Shown: one piece after another, positions 17,239 through 26,745 of the stretch | Layout of the letters: every line of letters starts with the position of its first letter | Numbering within the stretch: position 1 is the first letter of the stretch | Origin: Alphaproteobacteria bacterium | GTDB lineage: Bacteria; Pseudomonadota; Alphaproteobacteria; Rhodobacterales; Rhodobacteraceae | DNA: 64,000 nt | Direction of reading: 5' to 3' | NCBI GenBank assembly: GCA_030425185.1 | Contig: JAUIAU010000003.1 | Coordinates: 1 to 64,000, forward strand | The notes under the pieces: model-generated | The model's database searches: none | Seen by the model: the letters and a program-made list of their open reading frames with translations, nothing else | Told to the model about the DNA's origin: nothing | Translations under genes and position numbers: made by a program

Positions 17239-19605
17239 TTACTCCCGTGTCTTGAGCGCGGACACGAGGTCGAGCCGCGCGAGATCGATCCTGACCAGAA
17301 CGCCCGAAACGAGCGCGGGCATCACCACCGCCAGCGCCGCGAAGCCGAGACTGGCGGGCGAGGGGGTGGCGGGGATCTGGTAGATGTCGGTCGAGAACCC
17401 TGCGGCGATGGCACTGGCCAGCAGCGCGCCGCCGAGGGCCCCCAGCGGGAGTGCCACCAGAACGACCAGCGCGAGTTCGCCCAGCAGCACGAAGGCGGTT
17501 TCCCCGCCGGTGAAGCCGAGCACGCGCAGTGACGCCAGGTCCCGGGACCGTTCGGACAGCGCGATCCGGGCCGTGCTGTAGACGATCCCGAAGGCAATCA
17601 CGGCGGCGAGGATCATCATTGAATACCGCGTCGCCCCCGCGCCGCTGTCCAGCATCGTCTGGAACGCGGCGCGGGCCTCGGCCTTGACCGAGACACCGGC
17701 GACGCCCGGACGGTCCTTCAGGGCCGCCTGCACGTTGTCCGCCGACAGCGGATCGACCCGCAGGAGCGCGCCGTTCACCTGACCCGGCGTGCCGAGCGCG
17801 CGATTGAGCGCCTCGATCTCCATGAACGCGGGCGCGCCCATCAGGGTGTCCGCGACCCCGGCGACCGGCACGCGCAGGGTCCGGCGGTCGCCGTCGAGCA
17901 GCGTCAGAGTCACCGTGTCCCCGGGAGCCGCGTTCAGGATGCGGGCGAGGGGGCGCGACAGCAGGATGCCGCCCTCCGGCGGGTCGAGCGTTTCCATCCC
18001 CGTCCCGACCGCACGGTTCAGGACGGCACCACGGTCGAGCCCGGTGACCGCGCCGCGATAACTGGCGCGCCCGGCCTCGAACCGGACCGGTGCGGACCGC
18101 TGCGGTTCGACCGCCAGCACGCCGGGCAGGTGGGCGAGTTCGTAGAGCGCCTGTCCGGACACCGGCCGGGTGAAGCTGACCGCCATGTCGGACCGGTCGA
18201 TGACCTCGAAATTCAGGACCACGGCGCGCGTGAACCCGTCCATCACGGTCAGCATCCCGCCGGCCAGCGCCATGCCCGCCGCGATCCCCGCGACCGAGGC
18301 GGCCATTCGCCCCGGCTGGCGCAGCACCCGGCGCAGGACCATGCGGGCGGGCTGGTCCAGCCACGCCATCAGCCGCGCGGCCCGGCCCGCCAGCCCGGAA
18401 TAGTCCGCCGGGGCGGGCGGCCGCATGGCCACGGCAGGCGTCAGCGCGAAGAGCCGCCGCAGCACGAGGGCGGCCGCGGCCAGCGCCGCCGCCACCGCGA
18501 CGCCGATCCCCAGCGCGAAGGTGGCGGGTTCGAGCCGGAAGACCAGGAAGGGAAACTTGTAATACTGCTGGTAAAGCCCCGCCATGCTGCGCCCGAACAC
18601 GGCGCCGAGCGCGATGCCGACCAGCGCGCCCAGCACGGCGATCACGATCACCAGCTTGGCGTAATGCGCACTGACCTCGGCGCTGGTGTAGCCGAAGGCC
18701 TTGAGCAGGCCGATCTGCTCGCGTTCGGCCTGCACCATGCGGGCGATCACGACGTAGAGCAGGAACACCGCGACCGCGAGAAACACCGGCGGCACCATCA
18801 CCGCCGAGCCGCGCAGGCCGGTGATCTCTTCCGTGACGAACCGGTTCGACGGCAGGTCCGCCAGCCCATAGGCCCCCTGTCCCCCCCAGGGGTCCATCAG
18901 CCGGTCCACGGCGCGGATGACGTCGCGCGGATCGGCATCGCGCGCCAGCGTCAGGAGCGCCTCGTTGAAGGCCCCGTCGAGGTCCAGTGTCGCGGCAAGG
19001 GGCGCGCGTCCCATCCACAGGACGGCGAACCGTCCGTCATCGGGCACCATCTCTCCCGGCGCGGTCGAGAACACGAACTCCGGCGCCATCGCGCGGCCGA
19101 CGATCCGCACCTGGCGCTTCACCCCGGCCAGTGTCACCGACAGCCGGTCCCCCGGCGCGATCCCGCGCGCCTTGGCGAAGCCGTCGAGGAGCAGCGCTTC
19201 GGACTCGGCCGCCGGGTCCGGCATCCGCCCCCCGGTCAGGACCACCGCGTTCAGCGCCGGTTGCCCCGAGGGCGGAAGCGACAGGAACCGCGCGGGCAGG
19301 GGCCGGGTCAGGTCGGGAAGGTCCAGCGTGCCGAGACCGGTGACCCGCGTCTCCACCACCGCCACGCCCGGGATGTCTCCCAGACGGTCGGCCACCGTTC
19401 CCGGGGCGCGGGCAGCGGGCACGAAGACCTCGGCAAGCCGGTAGCGGTCGTAGTAGGCGGCGCGGGTTTCCTCCAGCGTCGAGACCAGACCGGTCATGGT
19501 CACCAGCGACATCACCCCGGCCGCGATCACCAGCGCGATGGCCGCGGCCTGTCCCTTGATCCGCCACAGGTCGCGGCCAAGCTTGCGGTCGAGCGCGCTT
19601 ACCAT
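17239..19605 (-). CDS. ABC transporter permease, double FtsX domain
   Basis: A 788-aa permease with ten predicted membrane segments: one at about 20-40, three around 265-400, one near 460, and three or four after 650. Two FtsX-type domains flank large periplasmic loops, a layout seen in DevC/LolC-like and lipoprotein- or peptide-export systems. The start [18 protein letters not shown], ahead of the first helix, overlaps the ATPase stop by 7 nt. It works with the LolD-like ATPase and the HlyD-type adaptor as a tripartite pump core. The substrate is unknown. Confidence 0.87.
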   Translation of the reverse strand: MVSALDRKLGRDLWRIKGQAAAIALVIAAGVMSLVTMTGLVSTLEETRAAYYDRYRLAEVFVPAARAPGTVADRLGDIPGVAVVETRVTGLGTLDLPDLTRPLPARFLSLPPSGQPALNAVVLTGGRMPDPAAESEALLLDGFAKARGIAPGDRLSVTLAGVKRQVRIVGRAMAPEFVFSTAPGEMVPDDGRFAVLWMGRAPLAATLDLDGAFNEALLTLARDADPRDVIRAVDRLMDPWGGQGAYGLADLPSNRFVTEEITGLRGSAVMVPPVFLAVAVFLLYVVIARMVQAEREQIGLLKAFGYTSAEVSAHYAKLVIVIAVLGALVGIALGAVFGRSMAGLYQQYYKFPFLVFRLEPATFALGIGVAVAAALAAAALVLRRLFALTPAVAMRPPAPADYSGLAGRAARLMAWLDQPARMVLRRVLRQPGRMAASVAGIAAGMALAGGMLTVMDGFTRAVVLNFEVIDRSDMAVSFTRPVSGQALYELAHLPGVLAVEPQRSAPVRFEAGRASYRGAVTGLDRGAVLNRAVGTGMETLDPPEGGILLSRPLARILNAAPGDTVTLTLLDGDRRTLRVPVAGVADTLMGAPAFMEIEALNRALGTPGQVNGALLRVDPLSADNVQAALKDRPGVAGVSVKAEARAAFQTMLDSGAGATRYSMMILAAVIAFGIVYSTARIALSERSRDLASLRVLGFTGGETAFVLLGELALVVLVALPLGALGGALLASAIAAGFSTDIYQIPATPSPASLGFAALAVVMPALVSGVLVRIDLARLDLVSALKTRE

Positions 19606-20306
19606 TCGATCTCCGCCGGGCGGAGACGGGCGGCGTTTTCCTCGATCTGCCGTATGCTGCCGTCGGCGAAGCGGATCACGCGATGGGCCAGCGCCGCGGT
19701 GGCTGCGGCATGGGTGACGATCAGCACCGTCGTGCCGAGGCTGGCGTTGATCGCGGTCAGCACCTCCAGCACCGTCCGCCCCGTGCTGCTGTCGAGCGCC
19801 CCGGTCGGCTCGTCGCAGAACAGAACCGTTGGGCGCTTGGCGATGGCGCGTGCGATGGCGACGCGCTGCTGTTCGCCCCCGGAAAGCTGGGCCGGGAAAT
19901 GCCCGGCCCGGGTGCCGAGGCCGACCCGCTCCAGCGCCTCGCCCGCGTCCATCGGGTCGGACGCGATCTCGGTCACGAGGTCCACGTTCTCGCGCGCGGT
20001 CAGCGAGGGCATCAGGTTGTAGAACTGGAAGACGAACCCGACATGGTTGCGCCGGTAGCGGGTCAGGGCCCGGTCGGACAGCGTGCCGAGCTCGGTGTCG
20101 CGGAACCACGCCGTGCCGGAACTTGCCCGATCGAGCCCACCGAGGATGTTCAGAAGCGTGGACTTGCCCGAACCGGACGGGCCGAGCAGCACCACGATTT
20201 CGCCCTCCGGCACGGTCAGGTCGACGCCGCGCAGGGCCTGCACGGCGGCCGGACCGTCGCCATAGGTCTTGGTCAGGCCCTCGGTGCGAAAGACGGGGGT
20301 GGTCAT
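19599..20306 (-). CDS. ABC transporter ATP-binding protein (LolD/MacB-type)
   Basis: A 235-aa ATPase. Walker A is GPSGSGKST (about 42-50), the Q-loop is [18 protein letters not shown], the signature is [17 protein letters not shown], and Walker B is [13 protein letters not shown]. The switch histidine lies in [14 protein letters not shown] and the ENV segment are characteristic of the LolD/MacB branch that energises FtsX-type permeases. It is the first gene of a three-gene leftward operon with permease and adaptor. Confidence 0.92.
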   Translation of the reverse strand: MTTPVFRTEGLTKTYGDGPAAVQALRGVDLTVPEGEIVVLLGPSGSGKSTLLNILGGLDRASSGTAWFRDTELGTLSDRALTRYRRNHVGFVFQFYNLMPSLTARENVDLVTEIASDPMDAGEALERVGLGTRAGHFPAQLSGGEQQRVAIARAIAKRPTVLFCDEPTGALDSSTGRTVLEVLTAINASLGTTVLIVTHAAATAALAHRVIRFADGSIRQIEENAARLRPAEIEW

Positions 20307-20446
20307 CGTCCCTCCTGATGCACAGAAGCCTACCGCGCCTGTGCGGGCTCCGCCACGTCTTTGCCGGGGTGACCCGGCGTCGCCCCCTTTTTCCCCGGCG
20401 CCGGGTGGCCTAGGTCAGGGGCACCCCCGGAAGAAGGCCCGTTCCC
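20307..20446. promoter_or_regulatory. divergent region between two ABC exporter operons
   Basis: A 140-bp intergenic stretch between the leftward MacAB-like operon and the rightward YadGH-like operon. It is GC-rich, with a short dyad (CCCCGGCGCCGGG, about 20394-20406), and must contain promoters for both. No clear consensus elements are seen. Confidence 0.35.
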
Positions 20447-21394
20447 ATGCCCCCCATCCTGACCGCAGATCATGTGTCCAAGGTCTACGACAGCGGCCAC
20501 CGCGCCCTCGATGGTGCCTCGCTCGAGATCGAGGACGGCGAGATCCTCGCGCTGCTCGGTCCGAACGGCGCCGGCAAGACGACGCTGATCTCGGTGATCT
20601 GCGGTCTCGTCTCGCCGAGCGGCGGCACGATCACCGTCGGCGGCCACGACGCGATCCGCGAGTTCCGCGCCGCGCGCGCGCTGATCGGCCTCGTGCCGCA
20701 GGAAATCTCGCTGGAACCGTTCGAGACGGTGTGGAACACCGTCCGCTTCTCGCGCGGGCTGTTCGGCAAGCCGCGCGACGATGCGCGGCTGGAGGCCATC
20801 CTCAGGGACCTGTCGCTCTGGGACAAGAAGAACGCGCCGATCCGGGCCCTGTCGGGCGGCATGAAGCGCCGGGTGCTGATCGCCAAGGCCCTGTCGCACG
20901 AGCCGCGCGTCCTGTTCCTCGACGAACCCACGGCCGGTGTCGATGTCGAGCTGCGCAAGGACATGTGGCAGGTAGTCCGCAAGCTCCAGCAGAGCGGCGT
21001 GACGATCGTGCTGACGACGCACTACATCGAGGAGGCCGAGGCGATGGCCGACCGCGTCGCGGTGATCAACAAGGGACGCATCCTGCTGGTCGAAGAGAAG
21101 ACCGCCCTGATGGCCCGGATGGGCCGCAAGGAGCTTCGCATCGATCTCGGGTCACCGCTGACCGAACTGCCCGCGGCCCTCGCCCGCTTCGGACTGACCC
21201 TCGACCCGGAGGGACAGCGCCTGATCCTCGTCTACGACGGGGCAGGGGGGCCGCCGCCGCTCGTCGACCTGGTGAAGGCGATCGAGGCCGAAGGTCTCGC
21301 GATCGCCGACATGCAGACCCGGCAGTCGAGCCTTGAGGAAATCTTCGTCGGTCTCGTTGCGGACGAAGACGCGGCCCGGGAGGATGCAGCATGA
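20447..21394 (+). CDS. ABC-2 type exporter ATP-binding protein (YadG-like)
   Basis: A 315-aa ATPase. Walker A is GPNGAGKTT (about 39-47), the signature is [15 protein letters not shown], Walker B is [12 protein letters not shown], and the H-loop is [15 protein letters not shown]. The family resembles YadG/NodI, which pairs with a six-helix ABC-2 permease. About 80 extra residues after the nucleotide-binding domain form the DUF4162-like C-terminal region. It overlaps the permease gene by 4 nt, but that gene is interrupted by an amber codon, so the ATPase may lack a functional partner. Confidence 0.9.
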   Translation: MPPILTADHVSKVYDSGHRALDGASLEIEDGEILALLGPNGAGKTTLISVICGLVSPSGGTITVGGHDAIREFRAARALIGLVPQEISLEPFETVWNTVRFSRGLFGKPRDDARLEAILRDLSLWDKKNAPIRALSGGMKRRVLIAKALSHEPRVLFLDEPTAGVDVELRKDMWQVVRKLQQSGVTIVLTTHYIEEAEAMADRVAVINKGRILLVEEKTALMARMGRKELRIDLGSPLTELPAALARFGLTLDPEGQRLILVYDGAGGPPPLVDLVKAIEAEGLAIADMQTRQSSLEEIFVGLVADEDAAREDAA

Positions 21395-22152
21395 ACTGGC
21401 GTGCGATCCGGGCCATCTACGTCTACGAAATGGCGCGAACCTTCCGGACCCTGTTGCAGTCCATCGTGTCGCCGGTGATCTCGACCTCGCTCTACTTCGT
21501 GGTCTTCGGCAGCGCCATCGGCAGCCGCATCGACTCGGTCGAGGGGGTCAGTTACGGGGCCTTCATCGTGCCGGGGCTGATCATGCTGTCGGTGATGACC
21601 CAGGCCATCTCGAACGCCTCGTTCGGCATCTATTTCCCCAAGTTCATCGGCACGATCTTCGAGCATCTCTCGGCGCCCATCTCCTTCGTCGAGATCGTCA
21701 TCGGCTATGTCGGGGCGGCGGCGACCAAGGCGCTGGCGATCGGGCTGATCATCCTCGGCACAGCGGCCCTCTTCGTGCCGCTGCAGATCCAGGCGCCGCT
21801 GGTGATGCTGGCGTTCCTGCTGCTGACTGCGGTCAGTTTCGCCCTGCTGGGCTTCATTCTCGGGATCTGGGCCAACAACTTCGAGCAGCTTTAGTTCGTG
21901 CCCCTGCTGATCGTCACGCCGCTCGTGTTCCTCGGCGGGGCGTTCTACTCGATCTCGATGCTGCCCGAGGCGTGGCAGGCGGTGACCCTGCTGAACCCCG
22001 TGGTCTACCTGATCTCCGGGTTCCGCTGGAGCTTCTATGGCCTCGCCGACGTCTCGCTCGGATTGAGCCTCGGGATGATCATGCTGTTCCTCGCGCTCTG
22101 CCTCGGCGTGATCTGGTGGATCTTCCGCACCGGCTACCGCCTGAAACCCTGA
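21391..22152 (+). pseudogene. ABC-2 type permease (YadH-like) with in-frame amber codon
   Basis: The frame encodes a complete YadH-like permease of 253 codons if one TAG at 21892-21894 is ignored. Before the stop there are about 167 residues with four membrane segments and [12 protein letters not shown]. After it the frame continues without shift as [20 protein letters not shown] through two more helices to [12 protein letters not shown] and a normal C-terminus. Relatives usually have glutamine here (EQLQ), so a single CAG-to-TAG transition explains it. The flanks show no decay, so the mutation is recent or a sequencing error. A GTG at 21898 could restart translation, but would give only the last helices. 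Confidence 0.8.
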
Positions 22153-22213
22153 CAGCGGTCGGCGGTTCCCATCCGGACCCGCCCGGCCTACGATCCGCGC
22201 GACAAGACGGGAG

Positions 22214-23281
22214 ATGCCCATGTATCCGGCAAGCGCCGCCCCAGCCGGGGCCAACAGCACCATCGATCTGCGCAGCGATACCGTGACCCGGCCGGATGCC
22301 GCCATGCGGGCGGTGATGGCCGCAGCCGAGGTCGGCGACGACGTGTTCGGGGACGACCCGAACGTTCTGGCGCTGGAAGCCGAGGCCGCCGAACTGACCG
22401 GCAAGGAGGCGGGTCTCTACCTGTCCTCGGGCACCCAGAGCAATCTCTCGGCGCTGCTCAGCCATTGCCAGCGCGGCGAGGAAATCCTCGTCGGCGCGTC
22501 CTACCATGTCCGCTGCTACGAGGCGGGCGGCGCGTCGGTCCTGGGCGGGATCGTGCTGACCTCGCTGCCGGTAGGCGCGGACGCCAGCGTCGATCCCGCC
22601 GACGTCACGGCGCGGATCAAGCCGGACGATCCGCATTTCCCGATCACCCGGCTACTGAGCCTCGAGAACACCGTGTCCGGCAAGGTCATCCCGATCCCGC
22701 GCCTGTCGGCCGCTGCGGAGGCCGCCCGGGCCGGCGGGTTGTCCGTGCATCTGGATGGCGCGCGGTTCTTCAACGCCGTTGCCGCGCTGGGCTGTGCGCC
22801 GCACGAGCTGGCGGCGGTGGCCGACACCGTGTCGCTGTGCCTGTCGAAGGGTCTCGCGGCGCCGGTGGGCTCGGTCCTCGTCGGGCCGCGCGACGTGATC
22901 GCCCGCGCGCGCCGCTGGCGCAAGATGCTGGGCGGCGGGATGCGGCAGGCCGGGGTGCTGGCCGCCGCCGGGCGGCACGCGCTGGCGCACAACCGCGCCC
23001 GCCTGCCGGAGGATCACGCCCGCGCCGAGCGGCTCGCCACGCTTCTGCGCGGTCTCGACGCCTCGGCGCCCGGCAAGCCGGTGGTGCAGGACACCAACAT
23101 GGTGTTCTTCTCGCCCCGGCCCGAGGACATCGACCGCCTCGCGGACGGCCTGACCCGGCACGGCATCACCGTGCTGCCCGGCGGCACCATGCGGCTCGTC
23201 CTGCACAAGGACATCGACGACGCCGACATGGACCGGCTGGAGGCCGCGCTGACCGCGATCTACGACACCGCCCGCGTCTGA
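22214..23281 (+). CDS. ltaE: low-specificity L-threonine aldolase
   Basis: A 355-aa PLP enzyme of fold type I that splits L-threonine and allo-threonine into glycine and acetaldehyde. The N-terminal IDLRSDTVTRP is the family signature, and VGDDVFGDDPNVLALE follows. VHLDGARFFNA carries the PLP-contacting aspartate and arginine, and SLCLSKGLAAPVGS the Schiff-base lysine. A second ATG lies two codons downstream of the one chosen (22220). GGGAGA precedes both starts. The next gene starts 4 nt after its stop, which may mean co-transcription with the hemerythrin-like protein. Confidence 0.93.
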   Translation: MPMYPASAAPAGANSTIDLRSDTVTRPDAAMRAVMAAAEVGDDVFGDDPNVLALEAEAAELTGKEAGLYLSSGTQSNLSALLSHCQRGEEILVGASYHVRCYEAGGASVLGGIVLTSLPVGADASVDPADVTARIKPDDPHFPITRLLSLENTVSGKVIPIPRLSAAAEAARAGGLSVHLDGARFFNAVAALGCAPHELAAVADTVSLCLSKGLAAPVGSVLVGPRDVIARARRWRKMLGGGMRQAGVLAAAGRHALAHNRARLPEDHARAERLATLLRGLDASAPGKPVVQDTNMVFFSPRPEDIDRLADGLTRHGITVLPGGTMRLVLHKDIDDADMDRLEAALTAIYDTARV

Positions 23282-23284
23282 GCC

Positions 23285-23845
23285 ATGATTGATCCGCTCG
23301 ACACAAGGACCGGCCTGCCGGACGCCCTGCGCGTGCTGCTGGCGGAATACCCCCGCGCGCACTGGGCCGACGATCCGGGCTATCACGGCCTCGTCTCTTT
23401 CTGGCTGGACCGGCACATGATGTTCCGTCGGATCCTCGACAAGCTGTCCGCCGATACCCGTGCTGCGGCGGACCGGAAGATCGCGCCGCAAGCCTATGCG
23501 CAGGGGCTGGCGCGGCTCGGCTCGATGTTCGTCGGCGAATTGCACGGTCATCACGGGATCGAGGACGCGCATTACTTCCCGGTGCTGGCGGCCAAGGATG
23601 CCCGGCTGGCCGAGGGCTTCGCGCTGCTCGACCGCGACCACCACGACCTCGACGGTCACCTGAACCGCTTCGTCGAACAGGCCAACGCGCTGCTGCAAGG
23701 CAGCCCGGAGACGCTGGCCGACCGGGCGGCGGCCTTTCACGACGACCTTGCCCGGCTCGAACGTTTCCTCGACCGGCACCTGATCGACGAGGAAGAGCTT
23801 GTTGTCCCGGTCGTGCTGAAGCACGGGGCGGGCGGACTGGGCTGA
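23285..23845 (+). CDS. hemerythrin HHE domain protein
   Basis: A 186-aa four-helix bundle protein with the metal-ligand pattern of cation-binding hemerythrin-like domains. H44 lies in DRHMMFR, and HGHHGIEDAHYFP (about 87-99) contributes histidines and an acidic ligand. DRDHHDLDGHL (about 119-129) and RHLIDEEELVVP (about 162-173) complete the set. Such proteins bind a di-iron centre and sense or store oxygen, NO or iron. It lies immediately after ltaE; a functional tie is not evident. Confidence 0.85.
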   Translation: MIDPLDTRTGLPDALRVLLAEYPRAHWADDPGYHGLVSFWLDRHMMFRRILDKLSADTRAAADRKIAPQAYAQGLARLGSMFVGELHGHHGIEDAHYFPVLAAKDARLAEGFALLDRDHHDLDGHLNRFVEQANALLQGSPETLADRAAAFHDDLARLERFLDRHLIDEEELVVPVVLKHGAGGLG

Positions 23846-23915
23846 GCCGGCCCCCTTGACCGGGGCCTGCGTCTCGCGGTCTATCGCGCGGGACTGATCC
23901 GGGGAGGAAGACACC

Positions 23916-24683
23916 ATGAAACTGGAAGCCGGCCGCGTTGCGGTCATCACCGGAGGGGCCTCGGGCCTCGGCGCCGCGGTCGCCCGGCACATGGTGGCGG
24001 CAGGGGTGACCGTGGCGCTCTTCGACCGCAATGCCGACCTGGGCACCGCCGCCGCCGCCGAACTGGGCGGCAGCTTTCACGCCGTCGATGTCAGCGACCC
24101 GTCCAGCGTCGCGGCCGGGATGGCCGAGGTCACGGCGCAGCACGGCGCGATCCATATCCTCGTCAACTGCGCGGGCATCGCGCCGCCGGCCAAGACCGTG
24201 TCCCGGGGCGCGCCACACGATCCGGAGGTGTTCCGCACCACCATCGCTGTGAACCTGATGGGCTCGTTCTTCTGCGCGTCGCAGGCCGCCGCGCAGATGG
24301 TCGGGCAGGATCCGGTGACGGAAGACGGCGAGCGGGGCGTGATCGTCAACACCGCTTCTGTCGCTGCCTACGAGGGGCAGGTGGGGCAGGTGGCCTATGC
24401 CGCCTCGAAGGGCGGGATCGTCGGGATGACCCTGCCGATGGCGCGCGATCTGGCCGACAAGGGCGTGCGGGTTTGCACCATCGCGCCTGGCCTGTTCCTG
24501 ACGCCGCTGATGCGCGGGCTTCCGCAGGAGGTGCAGGACAGTCTCGGGGGGCAGGTGCCGTTCCCGTCGCGTCTCGGCGATCCGGCGGAGTACGCGTCCC
24601 TCGTTGGCCATATCTGCGAGAACGCGATGCTGAACGGCGAGGTGATCCGCCTCGACGGGGCGATCCGGATGGCGCCGCGCTGA
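23916..24683 (+). CDS. SDR family dehydrogenase (3-hydroxyacyl-CoA dehydrogenase type II-like)
   Basis: A 255-aa short-chain dehydrogenase. The cofactor loop is ITGGASGLGAAVA, followed by NCAGIAPP; Y168 and K172 lie in YAASKGG, preceded by the catalytic serine in VNTASVAAYEGQ. IAPGLFLTPLM and PFPSRLGDPAEYA near the C-terminus are characteristic of the HSD17B10 group, which oxidises 3-hydroxyacyl-CoA thioesters with NAD. GGGAGGAAG is the ribosome binding site. It is probably part of fatty-acid or branched-chain catabolism, but no other beta-oxidation gene is adjacent. Confidence 0.88.
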   Translation: MKLEAGRVAVITGGASGLGAAVARHMVAAGVTVALFDRNADLGTAAAAELGGSFHAVDVSDPSSVAAGMAEVTAQHGAIHILVNCAGIAPPAKTVSRGAPHDPEVFRTTIAVNLMGSFFCASQAAAQMVGQDPVTEDGERGVIVNTASVAAYEGQVGQVAYAASKGGIVGMTLPMARDLADKGVRVCTIAPGLFLTPLMRGLPQEVQDSLGGQVPFPSRLGDPAEYASLVGHICENAMLNGEVIRLDGAIRMAPR

Positions 24684-24850
24684 CGCCGGGCGACCGCGGC
24701 GCATCGGACACAATCGTGCAGAAAATACCGTCGGCAGCACCGTTTTGCCGTTCTCTCACATGATGTTGTGTGTGTCCGCGAATCATCCTTGGTAAGGTGA
24801 GACAAAATTTGCGGTCCGAGGGGGCACCCCCGCGCGACAGGAGAGACCAG

Positions 24851-25447
24851 ATGACCCGTACACCGACTTTCATGACCCGCCGCAGTCTGCTCGGGGGCGG
24901 TGCCGCCTTTGCGGCGCTCTCGGCCTTTCTCGGGCGTGAGGCCGCGGCCGCCACAGCCGCCGTGCAGCCCTACGTCCTGCCGGAGCAATGGCGCCGTGCC
25001 GACGTGAAGATCCAGGGCGGCTACGAGGTCGGCGCGATCTACGTCTTCAGCGACTACTTCTTCCTGTACTACGTGACCGGTCCCGAGACCGCGATCCGCT
25101 ACGGTGTCGGCGTCGGGGAAGAGGGGCGCCAGTTCAAGGGGACGGCCACCATCCAGCGCAAGGTGGAATGGCCCTCGTGGACCCCGACCGCGAACATGAT
25201 CCGCCGCCGTCCGGACCTCTATCTCGAGCACGCGGCCGGGATGCCCGGTGGCCCGAACAACCCGCTCGGCGCGCGCGCGATGTACCTCTACCGCGGCGGC
25301 CGGGACACGATGTACCGGATCCACGGCACCCCTGCGCCGCAGTCCGTCGGCCAGGCGATCTCGAACGGCTGCATCCGCATGGTGAACCCGCATGTCGAGG
25401 AACTCTACGAGATGGTGCCGATCGGAACGCGCGTTCACGTCGCCTGA
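24851..25447 (+). CDS. L,D-transpeptidase (YkuD) with Tat signal
   Basis: A 198-aa peptidoglycan cross-linking enzyme. The N-terminus has a twin-arginine signal, TRRSLLGGGAAFAALSAF. The YkuD catalytic motif is HGTPAPQSVGQAISNGCIRM (about 159-178), with the nucleophilic cysteine near its end. I chose the ATG at 24851 because GGAGAG lies 7-12 nt ahead of it and the signal peptide begins there. Such enzymes make 3-3 cross-links or attach lipoproteins to murein. The gene is flanked by a leader on the left and a strong terminator on the right, so it is monocistronic. Confidence 0.9.
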   Translation: MTRTPTFMTRRSLLGGGAAFAALSAFLGREAAAATAAVQPYVLPEQWRRADVKIQGGYEVGAIYVFSDYFFLYYVTGPETAIRYGVGVGEEGRQFKGTATIQRKVEWPSWTPTANMIRRRPDLYLEHAAGMPGGPNNPLGARAMYLYRGGRDTMYRIHGTPAPQSVGQAISNGCIRMVNPHVEELYEMVPIGTRVHVA

Positions 25448-25470
25448 TCCCGCCTCGATCTGATGTGACC

Positions 25471-25500
25471 GGGCCGCCACTCTGGCGGCCCTTTCTGTTA
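25471..25500 (+). terminator. intrinsic terminator after L,D-transpeptidase gene
   Basis: A 9-bp stem (25471-25479 with 25483-25491), a 3-nt CTC loop and a T-rich tail (TTTCTGTTATTT), 24 nt past the stop. A classical Rho-independent structure. Confidence 0.85.
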
Positions 25501-25665
25501 TTTGGGCAAATCCTGTGCGCGCGGCTCAATTTCTGTGCGCTACGCTGCACCCCTGAGAGCCAGACCCGGGCCGTGATTGACCCTGCCAGATCCGGGCCGC
25601 AAGGCTTGCCGCCAAGTCCGCTGCGGCGTTCCGCGGCGGCTGGGTTCAACAAGGAGGTTCTGCCC

Positions 25666-26676
25666 GTGTTTGCACGTCTCACCCACGCGTTTGCTGCTTC
25701 GGTCCTGATGGCCGGTGCCGCGTCCGCGCAGATTACCGACATTCCCTTCGCGCTCGACTGGAAGTTCGAAGGTCCGTCCGCCGCCTACTTTGCCGCGATC
25801 GACAACGGGCACTTCGCCGCCGAGGGCCTGAACGTGACGATCGAACCCGGCAACGGCTCGCGCGAGACCGTGACCAAGATCGCCACCGGCGCCTACCCGA
25901 TCGGCTTCGGCGACATCAACTCGATGATCACCTTCCTCGACGCCAACCCCGGCGCCCCGGTGACCGCCGTCATGATGATCTACGACAAGCCGCCCTTCGC
26001 CGTGGTGGGCCGCAAGTCGCTGGGCGTCGAAACGCCGGCAGACTTGATGGGCAAGAAGCTGGGTGCGCCGCCGCCGGATGGCGCCTGGGCACAGTTCCCG
26101 GCCTTTGCCGCCGTGAACAACCTCGACATGGGCCAGATCACGGTCGAGCCGGTCGGCTTCCCGACCCGCGAGCCGATGCTGGCCGAAGGCCAGGTCGACG
26201 CGATCACCGGCTTCTCGTTCTCGTCCTACCTGAACCTCGTGCGCCTCGGCGTGCCGGAGGACGACATCTCGACGATCCTGATGGCGGACTACGGTCTCGA
26301 CCTCTATGGCAACGCGATCATGGTGAACACCGAGTTCGCGGCGGCCAACCCGGAGGTCGTCACCGGCTTCCTGCGGGCCATCGCGCTGGGCTGGAAGGAT
26401 GTCATCGCCGACCCGGCCGCCGGTGTCGCCATGATGATGGAGCGCAACCCGGCCGCCGACGCCGAGCTGGAGCAGCGCCGCCTGCAGCTGGCGATCGACG
26501 CCAACGTGGTCACCGATTTCACCAAGGCCAACGGCCTCGGCAATGTCGATCCCGCGCGGTTCGCGAACGGCCTGACGCAGCTGACCCAGAACTTCGAGTT
26601 CGCCAACGCGCCGACGCCGGATCTCTACTTCACCGACGCCTACCTGCCGACCGACGGCAGCCTGATGCTGCAATAA
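25666..26676 (+). CDS. ABC transporter substrate-binding protein (NMT1/THI5/SsuA-like)
   Basis: A 336-aa periplasmic binding protein starting at a GTG, which is strongly supported by AAGGAGG 8 nt ahead. The signal peptide is VFARLTHAFAASVLMAGAASA. The mature part, FALDWKFEGPSAAYFAAIDNGHFAAEGLNV, has the NMT1/THI5 pattern (only the spacing is used here, not the substrate). GSRETVTKIATGAYPIGFGDINS fits binding proteins for pyrimidine precursors, sulfonates, nitrate and related compounds. It feeds the ATPase and permease encoded next. A hairpin separates it from the ATPase gene. Confidence 0.9.
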   Translation: MFARLTHAFAASVLMAGAASAQITDIPFALDWKFEGPSAAYFAAIDNGHFAAEGLNVTIEPGNGSRETVTKIATGAYPIGFGDINSMITFLDANPGAPVTAVMMIYDKPPFAVVGRKSLGVETPADLMGKKLGAPPPDGAWAQFPAFAAVNNLDMGQITVEPVGFPTREPMLAEGQVDAITGFSFSSYLNLVRLGVPEDDISTILMADYGLDLYGNAIMVNTEFAAANPEVVTGFLRAIALGWKDVIADPAAGVAMMMERNPAADAELEQRRLQLAIDANVVTDFTKANGLGNVDPARFANGLTQLTQNFEFANAPTPDLYFTDAYLPTDGSLMLQ

Positions 26677-26693
26677 GGCAGACCTGAACCGGG

Positions 26694-26718
26694 AGGGCGG
26701 GTCCCAGTGGCCCGCCCT
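26694..26718 (+). terminator. intercistronic hairpin after the binding-protein gene
   Basis: An 8-bp stem (26694-26701 with 26711-26718), a 9-nt loop, then TTTCCTTG. It lies between the binding-protein and ATPase genes, the usual place for a leaky terminator or mRNA-stabilising hairpin in importer operons. Confidence 0.6.
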
Positions 26719-26745
26719 TTCCTTGCAAGACCGACCGGGGGCCCC

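Noticed and set aside
21892-21894. TAG read as pyrrolysine or another recoded amino acid
   Set aside because: No pyl genes are visible and all other genes end normally, including some on TAG (for example the stops at 10464 and 52279). Relatives have glutamine here, so point mutation or sequencing error is simpler.
16005-22152. The two adjacent ABC exporters as one system
   Set aside because: They are divergently transcribed, belong to different families (FtsX-type with adaptor versus ABC-2), and each has its own ATPase.
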